Positions 1 through 6,631 of a stretch of DNA of 8,162 nucleotides are shown here, one piece after another (position 1 is the first letter of the stretch; the number at the start of each line of letters is the position of its first letter). Where the stretch lies: contig PWVP01000250.1 of the NCBI GenBank assembly GCA_003561815.1, positions 1 to 8,162 on the forward strand. Reading direction: 5' to 3'. The notes under the pieces are model-generated. The model did not search any database. It saw only the letters and a program-made list of their open reading frames with translations, and was not told the DNA's origin. A program made the position numbers and the translations under genes. Source of the DNA: Campylobacterota bacterium (GTDB taxonomy: Bacteria; Campylobacterota; Campylobacteria; Campylobacterales; SZUA-545).

Positions 1-496
1 CCGCCGGTACCGGCTTGACGACCACCGAGTTGGCCCCCACCTTCGCACCATCTTCGATGAGGATGTCGCCAAGCACCCGCGCGCCTGCGCCGATCACCAC
101 GCCGTTTCCGACGGTGGGGTGGCGCTTGCCCGGACTGAGGCTCACGCCGCCGAGCGTCACCTGCTGATAGATGGTCACATCATCACCAATCACTGCGGTG
201 GCCCCAATCACCACGCCGATGCCATGATCGATAAAGAGCCGCCGCCCGATGGTGGCCGCAGGGTGGATATCCACCGCGCAGAGCCCCTGGGCGATCCCGG
301 CCACCCAGCGCGCGGGCAGCCGCCAGCCCCGGCGGCAGAGTGCGTGGGCCAGCCGGTGCCAGAGTACCGCCCAGACACCGGGGTAGTTAAAGAGCAGCTC
401 CCAGCGGCTCTTCATCGCCGGATCGCGCCCTAAGGGGACGCTTAGATCCTCCATCATAAGCCGCCAGAGGCCGATTGGGTGGCTATTGGTTTCCAT
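1..496 (-). CDS. cysE: Serine O-acetyltransferase, 3' end cut by window edge
   Basis: The enzyme transfers acetyl from acetyl-CoA to L-serine, giving O-acetylserine, the first step of cysteine synthesis in the cytoplasm. The ATG at 494-496 is preceded by AAGGAG five bases upstream, and 165 codons are visible without a stop before base 1. The N-terminal helical part (about residues 1-72) contains LWRLMMEDLSVPLGRDPA. A left-handed beta-helix of hexapeptide repeats starts near residue 75. The two residues expected for catalysis in this family are present: Asp76 in VDIHPAATIG and His91 in IDHGIG. They are 15 apart, as Asp143 and His158 are in the E. coli enzyme. VTLGG (113-117) and IGAGARVLGD follow. 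The N-terminal region is short compared with E. coli, resembling the compact form of Campylobacterota and Gram-positives. It lies 33 nt downstream of speA and is probably the last visible gene of the coaD-cysE operon. The C-terminal tail is outside the window. Confidence 0.95.
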   Translation of the reverse strand, partial: METNSHPIGLWRLMMEDLSVPLGRDPAMKSRWELLFNYPGVWAVLWHRLAHALCRRGWRLPARWVAGIAQGLCAVDIHPAATIGRRLFIDHGIGVVIGATAVIGDDVTIYQQVTLGGVSLSPGKRHPTVGNGVVIGAGARVLGDILIEDGAKVGANSVVVKPVPA

Positions 497-529
497 CTGC
501 GCTCCTTGCGATCACCATCTTAGCGCGCC

Positions 530-2377
530 CTAGACCGGTCGCGTGGTTTTAAGATAGCCATTTTCGCTGAGATAGAGGTAGAGCTCTGCGAGCACCTCCT
601 GACGCGCCTCCTCATCGATCAACGCCGATCGCTCGATCCGCTTTTTAAGCTGCTTTTGCACATCGGTGATGTCGTAGTCGATATCGTCCAGAATATCGAG
701 CAGACTGGCCGAAGGCATCAGATCGTGGATCGTATAGCCCTCATCGTCGATGGTCACCGTCGCTTCGGTGGGGTGCGAAAAGAGGTTGTGGCGCATACCG
801 AGCACCTCCTGATACGCCCCCACCTGAAAAAAGGCGAGAAAGTAGTTGCGCTCCAGCAGATCCACATCGTGCAAAAAGAGGGGGCGCTTGGGCTTAAAGG
901 CGATCTCCCCGTCGCTATCGCAGGTGATATCCCACAGACTCGCAGCGCGGCTGGGCTTCTCATCGAGCCGATCGAGCGGCATAACCGGAAACTCCTGACC
1001 CAGCCCCCAGTAGTCCGGCAGGCTCTGAAAGAGGCTGAAGTTGACCAGATACTTCTCCTGGATACGGTGCTGGATGCGATCGCGCTCGTTGAGGTTGGCC
1101 CCGGTCAGATCGAGCGCTTTGCGGATAATCAGATGCACCAGCACCTCGGTGTTGGAGCGATCCTGCAGATCGATATAGCCCAGGTCAAACAGCGTCAGCA
1201 GCGACTCCATGTGATCCAGGCTATCGTGCAGATACTCCACGGCGTTCTTTTCATGGATCGATCGATACAGATCGTAGAGCTCACTGACCAGCGGCGGGTT
1301 GCCCTCCTCTTTTAGCTGCAGGGCGCGCTCGTGATACTCCTGGCTAAAGAGCTCCAGAACCGGTGCGACAAGCACCGCGTGACTTGCGGCGATAAAGCGG
1401 CCCGATTCGGTGAAGATATCGGGCTCATCGACCCCTTTGGTCTCACAGATGGACTTGAGTAAAAAGACCACATCGTTGGCCACCTCCTGCAGTGAGTAGG
1501 TGGTGCTCTTACTGCTGGCACTCTGGGCGTACTCCACCGCCAGACCGCCGCCGAGATTGATGGTGCGAAGGCTCTGAGCGCCCATTTTGCGCAGCTCGGC
1601 GTAGATGTTGCCCGCCTCGCGCAGCGCCCGTTTCAGCGGCGCAATATCCTCCAGCTGGCTGCCGATATGAAAGTGGATCATGCTGAGCGCCTCCACCTGA
1701 TTGGCCTCTTTGAGCATCGTCATCGCCCGCATCAGCTCGGTGGAGGTGAGGCCAAACTTCGCATTGATACCGCCGCTTTTACCCCAGATGCCGATCCCGG
1801 CGGTGTGCAGCCGGATGCGAATCCCGATATTGGGCATCGGATCGCCGCTTTCGCGCTGCATCTGCAGCATCGTCTCCAGCTCCCCTAGCCCCTCGATGGT
1901 GAGGGTGATATCGTGGCCCATCTTTCGGGCGATAAACCCCAGCGAAATCATCTCCCGATCCTTAAAGCCGTTGACGGTGATGGGGGCGTTGTCCAGATTG
2001 TAGGCCATGGCGATAATCAGCTCCGCCTTACTGCCCGCCTCCAGGCCGTAGCCGTAGCTCTGGCCCTGATCGATGAGCATCTTGACAAACCGGGGGAACT
2101 GATTGACCTTCAGCGGAAAGACCGCCCGGAAGCTCCCGCGGTAGGCGTACTCCCGGCGTGCGGCGTTAAAGGAGTTGTAGAGTTTGGCAATCTGCTTGCT
2201 GACCAGATGGGGAAAGCGGAGCAGAAGAGGGCCACGGTAGCCGTCTGAACGGATCTCATTGACCATATCCAAAATCGCCGGTTCGCAGCCGCTGGCCAGA
2301 CAGACGCGCCCCTGACGGATCACGAAGTTGCGATCCGACCAGATATCGATGCCGTAGTCGTTGGGGATCTTAGCCAC
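530..2377 (-). CDS. speA: Biosynthetic arginine decarboxylase (615 aa)
   Basis: This PLP enzyme of the alanine-racemase-like fold III decarboxylates L-arginine to agmatine, the entry to putrescine and spermidine synthesis. Residues 86-93 read VFPLKVNQ, with Lys90 as the expected Schiff-base lysine. HFHIGSQLED (235-244) follows. The glycine-rich phosphate-binding stretch is INLGGGLAVEY (273-283), and TESGR (323-327) is also present. In the C-terminal domain DITCDSDGEI (483-492) carries the expected catalytic Cys486. The length matches the roughly 600-630 aa SpeA family. It is clearly not a diaminopimelate decarboxylase, which is far shorter. The start codon is GTG (2375-2377), which lies inside the last codons of hisS (8-nt overlap). 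A GAGGTG motif sits four bases upstream, which suggests translational coupling to hisS. cysE begins 33 nt after its TAG stop. A long open frame on the opposite strand (656-1315) is only a shadow. Confidence 0.97.
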   Translation of the reverse strand: MAKIPNDYGIDIWSDRNFVIRQGRVCLASGCEPAILDMVNEIRSDGYRGPLLLRFPHLVSKQIAKLYNSFNAARREYAYRGSFRAVFPLKVNQFPRFVKMLIDQGQSYGYGLEAGSKAELIIAMAYNLDNAPITVNGFKDREMISLGFIARKMGHDITLTIEGLGELETMLQMQRESGDPMPNIGIRIRLHTAGIGIWGKSGGINAKFGLTSTELMRAMTMLKEANQVEALSMIHFHIGSQLEDIAPLKRALREAGNIYAELRKMGAQSLRTINLGGGLAVEYAQSASSKSTTYSLQEVANDVVFLLKSICETKGVDEPDIFTESGRFIAASHAVLVAPVLELFSQEYHERALQLKEEGNPPLVSELYDLYRSIHEKNAVEYLHDSLDHMESLLTLFDLGYIDLQDRSNTEVLVHLIIRKALDLTGANLNERDRIQHRIQEKYLVNFSLFQSLPDYWGLGQEFPVMPLDRLDEKPSRAASLWDITCDSDGEIAFKPKRPLFLHDVDLLERNYFLAFFQVGAYQEVLGMRHNLFSHPTEATVTIDDEGYTIHDLMPSASLLDILDDIDYDITDVQKQLKKRIERSALIDEEARQEVLAELYLYLSENGYLKTTRPV

Positions 2378-3587
2378 CCTGCACCTCGCTTAAAAGGATG
2401 TGCTTCTCGCTCTTTTCGACCAGATCCTTGACCCAGAGGCTCTTTTGGGCCAGCTCGGTTTCGCCCATCACCGCGCAGTAGCGCACACCGAGCCGATCGG
2501 CCGCTTTGAGGTGGGCTTTGAGCTTTTTCGCCTCGGCGCTAAAGTGGGTGTAGCTCTGCTGGCGCAGGGTGTGACTGAGAAAAAAGAGCGGCTCAAGCGC
2601 CTCGGGTTCAAGCGCACCCAGATACCACCCGCCGCGCTGAACCGAGGGCAGGCTCACCAGATCGTAGATGCGCTCAATCCCCAGGGCAAAGCCCACCGCC
2701 GGGGTCGGCCTGCCCCCTAAAAACCCCACCAGCCGATCGTAGCGCCCGCCACCGGCAATCGCACTCTGTGCACCAATCTCAGCACTGACAAACTCAAAGG
2801 CGCTCTTATTGTAGTAGTCCAGACCGCGCACCAGCTTTTTATTGTGCCGGTAGGTGATGTGGGCGCGATCGAGCATCTCTTTAAGCTGCGCAAACTCCCC
2901 CTCGCACTCACCACAGAGATGATCGGCCATCAGTGGCGCCTGGGCGTAGAGCGCCTGACAGCTGCTGTTTTTACAATCCAGAACGCGGATCGGATTGCTC
3001 TCTTGGCGCCGCTGACAATCCCCACAGATCGCCTCAGTGTGCTGGGCCAAAAACGCCACCAGCGCCTGGCGATAGGGGGGCAGACACGCATCGCACCCTA
3101 AGGAGTTGATCTCGAGCGTATAGGCGATCTGGAGGCGATCGAAGATATCCGCCGCCATCAGAATCATCGCCGCATCCTCATAGACACTCTGCTGGCCAAA
3201 GCACTCCACCCCAAACTGGTGAAACTGGCGAAGGCGCCCCTTCTGGGGGCGCTCGTAGCGAAACATCGGGCCGTGGTAGAAGTAGCGCTGCACGCCACCG
3301 GCCTTATCGAGCCGCTTCTCGATAAAGGCGCGCACCACCCCCGCTGTCCCCTCGGGTCTGAGGCAGATGTCGTTGCCCCCTTTGTCGATAAACTGATACA
3401 TCTCTTTGCCCACGATATCGGAGCTCTCGCCCACCGATCGCTTAAAGAGTGCCGTCTCCTCTAAAATCGGCGTCTCGATCAGCTCGAAGCCGTAGCGCCG
3501 CGCCACGGCGGTGGCGACCTGAAGGATATACTCAAACTTCGCCCCCTCATCGATGATATCCTTCATCCCCCTAAGCGCGGTAATCAT
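2370..3587 (-). CDS. hisS: Histidyl-tRNA synthetase (405 aa)
   Basis: This class II aminoacyl-tRNA synthetase charges tRNA-His using ATP. In order it shows the motif 1 region around TPILEETALFKRSVGE (39-54), LRPEGTA (76-82), motif 2 with FYHGPMFRYERPQKGRLRQF (103-122), the histidine-specific LVRGLDYY (252-259), AIAGGGRYDRL (276-286) and motif 3 AVGFALGIERI (297-307). The insertion domain between motifs 2 and 3 holds four cysteine pairs: 165/168, 188/191, 205/210 and 225/228. This pattern occurs in many bacterial HisRS and could bind metal. I chose the ATG at 3585-3587, giving MITALRGMKD, which matches the usual N-terminus of the family. An in-frame TTG lies one codon upstream at 3588-3590. 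AAGGA precedes the ATG by eight bases. The start overlaps the end of tmk by 17 nt, and the stop overlaps the speA start by 8 nt. Confidence 0.97.
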   Translation of the reverse strand: MITALRGMKDIIDEGAKFEYILQVATAVARRYGFELIETPILEETALFKRSVGESSDIVGKEMYQFIDKGGNDICLRPEGTAGVVRAFIEKRLDKAGGVQRYFYHGPMFRYERPQKGRLRQFHQFGVECFGQQSVYEDAAMILMAADIFDRLQIAYTLEINSLGCDACLPPYRQALVAFLAQHTEAICGDCQRRQESNPIRVLDCKNSSCQALYAQAPLMADHLCGECEGEFAQLKEMLDRAHITYRHNKKLVRGLDYYNKSAFEFVSAEIGAQSAIAGGGRYDRLVGFLGGRPTPAVGFALGIERIYDLVSLPSVQRGGWYLGALEPEALEPLFFLSHTLRQQSYTHFSAEAKKLKAHLKAADRLGVRYCAVMGETELAQKSLWVKDLVEKSEKHILLSEVQGG

Positions 3588-4155
3588 CAATCAAATCCTT
3601 TATCACAGTCGTTATCTTTTCCGGCGGCCACCTGGCATCGATCGCACAGAACTCAATACCCAGAAGTGCCGCCGCCGCCTCCATGCGCTGCTGAACCTCC
3701 AGCAGATAGGCCACCCCCCGCTTCTCGATGCGATCGGCCGCGCCGCGCCCCTGAAGCCGCTCACGAAGCGTCTGCTCATCCTGACGCAGCAGCACCACCC
3801 GATCGGGCAGATGCTCCCCAACGGCAAAGCGGTTCATGTGCGCCAGCTCCTTGGGCGCCTCCAGCCCCCAGGCGTAGGCCATCCCCGAAACCGCGCTGCG
3901 ATCGCTAATGATCAGCTGCCCCTGAGCCGGTGCGATCACCTCCCGGATATGTTCGGCCCGATCGGCCAAAAAGAGCAGAAACTCCGCCTTAGGGCAGTAG
4001 CCGCTCTGGTGCTCGAGCAAAAGTGTGCGCAGGTGCTGACCCAGGGCACTGCCACCGGGTTCGCGGGTAAAAATCGCTTCGGGATAGAGCACGCGCAACC
4101 GCTCGAGCTGCGTGGTCTTGCCCGCCCCGTCAATCCCCTCAAGGGCCAGATACAT
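3571..4155 (-). CDS. tmk: Thymidylate kinase (194 aa)
   Basis: The enzyme phosphorylates dTMP to dTDP with ATP for DNA precursor supply. The N-terminus MYLALEGIDGAGKTTQ carries the Walker A loop (EGIDGAGKTTQ, 6-16). TREPGG (30-35) is the dTMP-site signature. SDRSAVSGMAYAWG (84-97) takes the place of the common DRY motif, and DRS variants are what I expect in Campylobacterota. RLQGRGAADRIEKRG (133-147) is the LID region. The frame is open up to 4209, but I chose the ATG at 4153-4155. It puts the P-loop at the usual distance from the start and has AAGGAG four bases upstream, while the extension would add 18 residues unlike any Tmk. The start lies inside the end of coaD (17-nt overlap) and the end overlaps hisS by 17 nt, consistent with coupled translation. 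Confidence 0.96.
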   Translation of the reverse strand: MYLALEGIDGAGKTTQLERLRVLYPEAIFTREPGGSALGQHLRTLLLEHQSGYCPKAEFLLFLADRAEHIREVIAPAQGQLIISDRSAVSGMAYAWGLEAPKELAHMNRFAVGEHLPDRVVLLRQDEQTLRERLQGRGAADRIEKRGVAYLLEVQQRMEAAAALLGIEFCAIDARWPPEKITTVIKDLIDDYRA

Positions 4156-4624
4156 CGATCTCCTTAATGTAGCGATCAACCGTCTCGGGCACCAGATGGC
4201 CCACTGCACCGCCGTGGGTGAGAATCGCCCGCACCACCGACGAGCTGATAAAGGCGTACTGCAAAGTGGGCATCAGATAGAGGGTCTCAATCTGCGGATC
4301 GAGCGACTCATTGGCGTACCCCATCTGCAGCTCATACTCAAAGTCACTCACCGCCCGAAGCCCCCGGACGATGAAGCCCACCCCCTCCTGGCGGGCAAAC
4401 TCCACCAAAAGCCCCTCAAAGCGCACCACCCGCACCCCCTTGAGCCCCGAAAGGGCCATCCGGGCCATCGCCTCGCGCTGATCGAGGCTAAAGAGCGGAT
4501 TTTTCGCCTCCGAAGCGGAGATGGCCACCACCACCTCATCAAAGAGCGCCGATGCACGGCGGATCACATCCAGGTGGCCGTGGGTGATGGGATCAAATGT
4601 ACCCGGATAGATCGCCTTTTTCAT
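4139..4624 (-). CDS. coaD: Phosphopantetheine adenylyltransferase (161 aa)
   Basis: CoaD transfers AMP from ATP to 4'-phosphopantetheine, giving dephospho-CoA, the penultimate step of coenzyme A synthesis. The nucleotidyltransferase fold is shown by AIYPGTFDPITHGHLDV (4-20), with Thr9 and the HxGH-type His17 matching the E. coli catalytic Thr10/His18. Lys41, Arg87 and Arg90 in FIVRGLR match substrate-binding residues. The ISSSVVR motif lies at 126-132. At 161 aa the length is normal for the family. It is the first gene of the minus-strand coaD-tmk-hisS-speA-cysE run and faces the divergent intergenic region. Its ribosome site is modest (AAGGG, six bases upstream of the ATG at 4622-4624). Because the inserted two-component genes separate it from ubiX, it probably needs its own promoter here. 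Confidence 0.97.
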   Translation of the reverse strand: MKKAIYPGTFDPITHGHLDVIRRASALFDEVVVAISASEAKNPLFSLDQREAMARMALSGLKGVRVVRFEGLLVEFARQEGVGFIVRGLRAVSDFEYELQMGYANESLDPQIETLYLMPTLQYAFISSSVVRAILTHGGAVGHLVPETVDRYIKEIDVSGP

Positions 4625-4656
4625 CGCCGCCCTTCTGCGCAGAAACTAAGGGTGCA

Positions 4657-4662
4657 AGTGTA
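4657..4662 (-). promoter_or_regulatory. Possible -10 element for coaD
   Basis: On the minus strand the hexamer TACACT matches four of six bases of TATAAT and lies 32 nt before the coaD ATG. That would give a leader of roughly 25 nt. No -35 hexamer is found at a usual distance, which is not disqualifying in Campylobacterota. The match is weak and could be chance. Confidence 0.22.
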
Positions 4663-4729
4663 CCCCCTCACGCTTTAAGGGTGGGTGCGCAAACCATCCG
4701 ATCGGTTACAGGCGCACGCCTGATCCTCA

Positions 4730-4753
4730 GGGACAAGAGAGTACCCTTGTGCC
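4730..4753 (+). promoter_or_regulatory. Imperfect dyad directly before the sensor kinase ATG
   Basis: GGGACAAG (4730-4737) and CTTGTGCC (4746-4753) can pair in seven of eight positions around an 8-nt loop, and the right arm touches the ATG at 4754. No clear Shine-Dalgarno sequence lies at normal spacing. The nearest purine run, AAGAGAG at 4735-4741, falls partly in the stem and loop. The dyad could be an operator or an RNA hairpin limiting translation. I cannot tell which, and it could be neither. Confidence 0.35.
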
Positions 4754-6631
4754 ATGAAAAGGGCTTTTTTTTCGCTTTTTCTCCTGCTGCCCCTTGCCCT
4801 CTGTGCAGGCAATATAGCCCAAAACGGCACCGCCGATCTGCGCGATCAGCGGGCACTGGGGCACCTGAGTCTGCACGGTCAGTGGCACTTCTACCCCGGC
4901 CTTTGGCCCGAAGCGATCACCGATGAGATAGCCCCCCTTACCCTGACGGTACCGGCCCGCTGGGATGAGCACACCATCGGCTCCATGGGGCACGGCACCT
5001 ACCGGCTCGCGCTCAAACTCCCCGCACCGGGGCTCTACACCCTAAAGGTCGATAACGCCCTGAGCGCCTACGCACTCTGGATAGACGATCAGCTCCTAGG
5101 CGGCGCAGGCGAAGTGAGCACCACCGAAGCCAGCGCACGCCCCAGCTATGCCCGAAAGAGCTTCACCTTCTACTCCGAAGGAAGCAGCACCCTCTTCATC
5201 GCGGTGAGCAACTTCCACCACCGAAGCGGCGGCCTGGCCGATGCGGTCCATATCGGCACCCCCGAAGCGATGCAGAGCCGCGAGCGGCTGCTTATCAGCC
5301 GGGATCTCTTCTTGATCGGTGCGCTTTTGATTATGGCGCTTTATCACTTCGGTCTCTTTCTGCTTCGCCCCCGAGATCGCATCGCCCTGCTCTTTTCGCT
5401 CTTCTCACTCGCCTTTGTGCTGCGTCAGCTCAGTACCGGCGAGCGGTTTATGCTCGATCTCTTTAGTGAGATCCCCTGGAGCTGGCTCGTGCGTATCGAG
5501 TACGCCAGCGGCTACATCGCCCTGCCGCTCTTTATCACCTTTATCGCTTGGCTCTATCCGGCCAGAAGCCACCCGCTGCTGGTGCGCGCTTTTCAGGTGG
5601 TGAGCGCCATCTTTTTAGCGATCACCCTTTTTACGCCACCACGGATCTTTACCCAGAGTCGGGAGTTTTTCGAGCTGCTGGTGGTGAGCTTTATCCTCTA
5701 TACCCTCTATATTTTGATCCGTTCAGCGCTGGCCAAAGAGGCGGGGGCAAAGGTGGCGCTAGGCGGGTTTATGGTGCTGGCGGTGGCGGTGGGGCACGAT
5801 ATCCTCTACATGCGCGGGCTCACCTTCTACTTCGGCGATCTGATACCGGCGGGCTTTTTTGTCTTTATGCTCGCCTGGTCGTTTCTGCTCGCGCAGCGCT
5901 ACGCTCGGGCCTTTGAGACCATCGATCAGCAGCGGCGCACCCTGGAGGAGTATCAGAGGCAGCTTGAAAATCGCGTTCAGGAGCGCACCCGTGCCCTGGC
6001 CCGATCGCTACAGGATAAGGAGACGCTTCTAAAGGAGATCTACCACCGGGTGAAAAACAACCTCCAGCTCATCGTCAGCCTCATCGGCCTGAAGATGCGC
6101 CATCTGCACCACCCGCTTGCCCGCGAGGCGCTTGAGGAGATTGAGGGGCGCATCAAGTCCATCGCGCTGGTGCATGAGCGGCTCTACCAGGAGGGCAGCG
6201 GCGGGACACTGGAGCTGGATGAGTATATCCGCGCCATCGCAGCGCAGCTGGCCAATCTCCACGCCCATCAGGTGGCCCACTTTGAGATTGGTGGCGATCG
6301 GATTGAGCTGGGGCTCGATCAGGCTGTGCCGCTGGGGCTAATCGTCAACGAGCTCATCACCAATTCGCTAAAATACGCCTTTAAAGAGAGCAGCGGCACC
6401 ATCCGTATCCAGCTGCACCAAAAAAAGGGGCGCTTTATGCTTCGCTACACGGATGATGGCATTGGATTTAACCCCCAAAAACAGGAGGCGCAGACACCCA
6501 CCCTGGGGCTTCGCATGATCCCGAGCCTCTGTCGCCAGATGGAGGGGCGCTACCGCTGGCTCTCGCCTGAGCGGGGGATGGGCTTTGAGATTGAGGCGCC
6601 ACTGACAGAGAAGGAGGGCCGCGATGGGTAG
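4754..6631 (+). CDS. 7TM-DISM sensor histidine kinase with HisKA_2 core (625 aa)
   Basis: This is an inner-membrane sensor kinase. Residues 1-18 form a signal peptide (a Lys-Arg start, then a Leu-rich core ending ALCA). Residues about 35-170 form a periplasmic beta domain with a jelly-roll, galactose-binding-like look: LSLHGQWHFYP, then GTYRLALKLP, AYALWIDDQLLGGAG and AVSNFHHRSGGLAD. Seven hydrophobic segments follow at about 183-204, 209-226, 243-267, 277-295, 306-325, 332-351 and 358-380, as in 7TMR-DISM proteins. A coiled coil spans about 385-422. The HisKA_2 dimer domain has LLKEIYHRVKNNLQ with His431 as phosphoacceptor. The ATPase domain shows the N box NELITNSLKYAF (532-543), DDGIG (567-571) and LGLRMI (584-589). 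The ATG is supported by the signal peptide, although no good ribosome site is seen. The last 8 nt overlap the response regulator. The ligand is unknown; the jelly-roll fold suggests, but does not show, a carbohydrate or other small molecule. Confidence 0.93.
   Translation: MKRAFFSLFLLLPLALCAGNIAQNGTADLRDQRALGHLSLHGQWHFYPGLWPEAITDEIAPLTLTVPARWDEHTIGSMGHGTYRLALKLPAPGLYTLKVDNALSAYALWIDDQLLGGAGEVSTTEASARPSYARKSFTFYSEGSSTLFIAVSNFHHRSGGLADAVHIGTPEAMQSRERLLISRDLFLIGALLIMALYHFGLFLLRPRDRIALLFSLFSLAFVLRQLSTGERFMLDLFSEIPWSWLVRIEYASGYIALPLFITFIAWLYPARSHPLLVRAFQVVSAIFLAITLFTPPRIFTQSREFFELLVVSFILYTLYILIRSALAKEAGAKVALGGFMVLAVAVGHDILYMRGLTFYFGDLIPAGFFVFMLAWSFLLAQRYARAFETIDQQRRTLEEYQRQLENRVQERTRALARSLQDKETLLKEIYHRVKNNLQLIVSLIGLKMRHLHHPLAREALEEIEGRIKSIALVHERLYQEGSGGTLELDEYIRAIAAQLANLHAHQVAHFEIGGDRIELGLDQAVPLGLIVNELITNSLKYAFKESSGTIRIQLHQKKGRFMLRYTDDGIGFNPQKQEAQTPTLGLRMIPSLCRQMEGRYRWLSPERGMGFEIEAPLTEKEGRDG

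Larger units (their letters stand above)
4625..4753. promoter_or_regulatory. Divergent intergenic control region between coaD and the sensor kinase
   Basis: These 129 bp are the only non-coding space of any size in the window. They must contain the promoter of the sensor kinase (plus strand) and very likely that of coaD (minus strand). Several short dyads are visible: the perfect palindrome CCGATCGG (4698-4705), GGCG-CA-CGCC (4711-4720), CCTGA-TCC-TCAGG (4719-4731), and a longer imperfect dyad against the kinase start. I see no convincing -35/-10 pair for the kinase. Campylobacterota sigma-70 promoters generally lack a conserved -35, so its absence says little. Binding of the adjacent response regulator here is an inference from position only. 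Confidence 0.6.

Noticed and set aside
119..433. 104-codon plus-strand open frame at the left end
   Set aside because: It is antisense to the hexapeptide-repeat part of cysE, which continues to the window edge in its own frame.
656..1315. 219-codon open frame on the plus strand opposite speA
   Set aside because: It lies wholly inside speA, whose full-length product has all the family motifs. The translated frame has no recognisable domain, and long antisense frames are expected at this GC and codon bias.
3553..4167. 204-codon plus-strand open frame opposite tmk
   Set aside because: It is antisense to a complete thymidylate kinase. Its product is Pro/His/Leu/Gln-rich low-information sequence typical of a shadow frame.
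4156..4209. Longer N-terminus for tmk starting at 4209
   Set aside because: It would add 18 residues of basic, non-conserved sequence and deepen the overlap with coaD, while the ATG at 4155 has an AAGGAG site and gives the standard P-loop spacing.
4112..4678. 188-codon plus-strand open frame opposite coaD
   Set aside because: It is antisense to complete coaD, with no motif and a composition typical of a complement frame.
4739..4757. Minus-strand TGGCAC resembling a sigma-54 -24 element near the kinase start
   Set aside because: The position where GC should follow for the -12 element reads CT at the required spacing, so the two-part sigma-54 signature is absent.
4770..4815. Possible lipoprotein signal (LALC) in the sensor kinase
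   Set aside because: The residue before Cys17 is Leu rather than Gly, Ala or Ser, and the ALCA ending fits signal peptidase I better.
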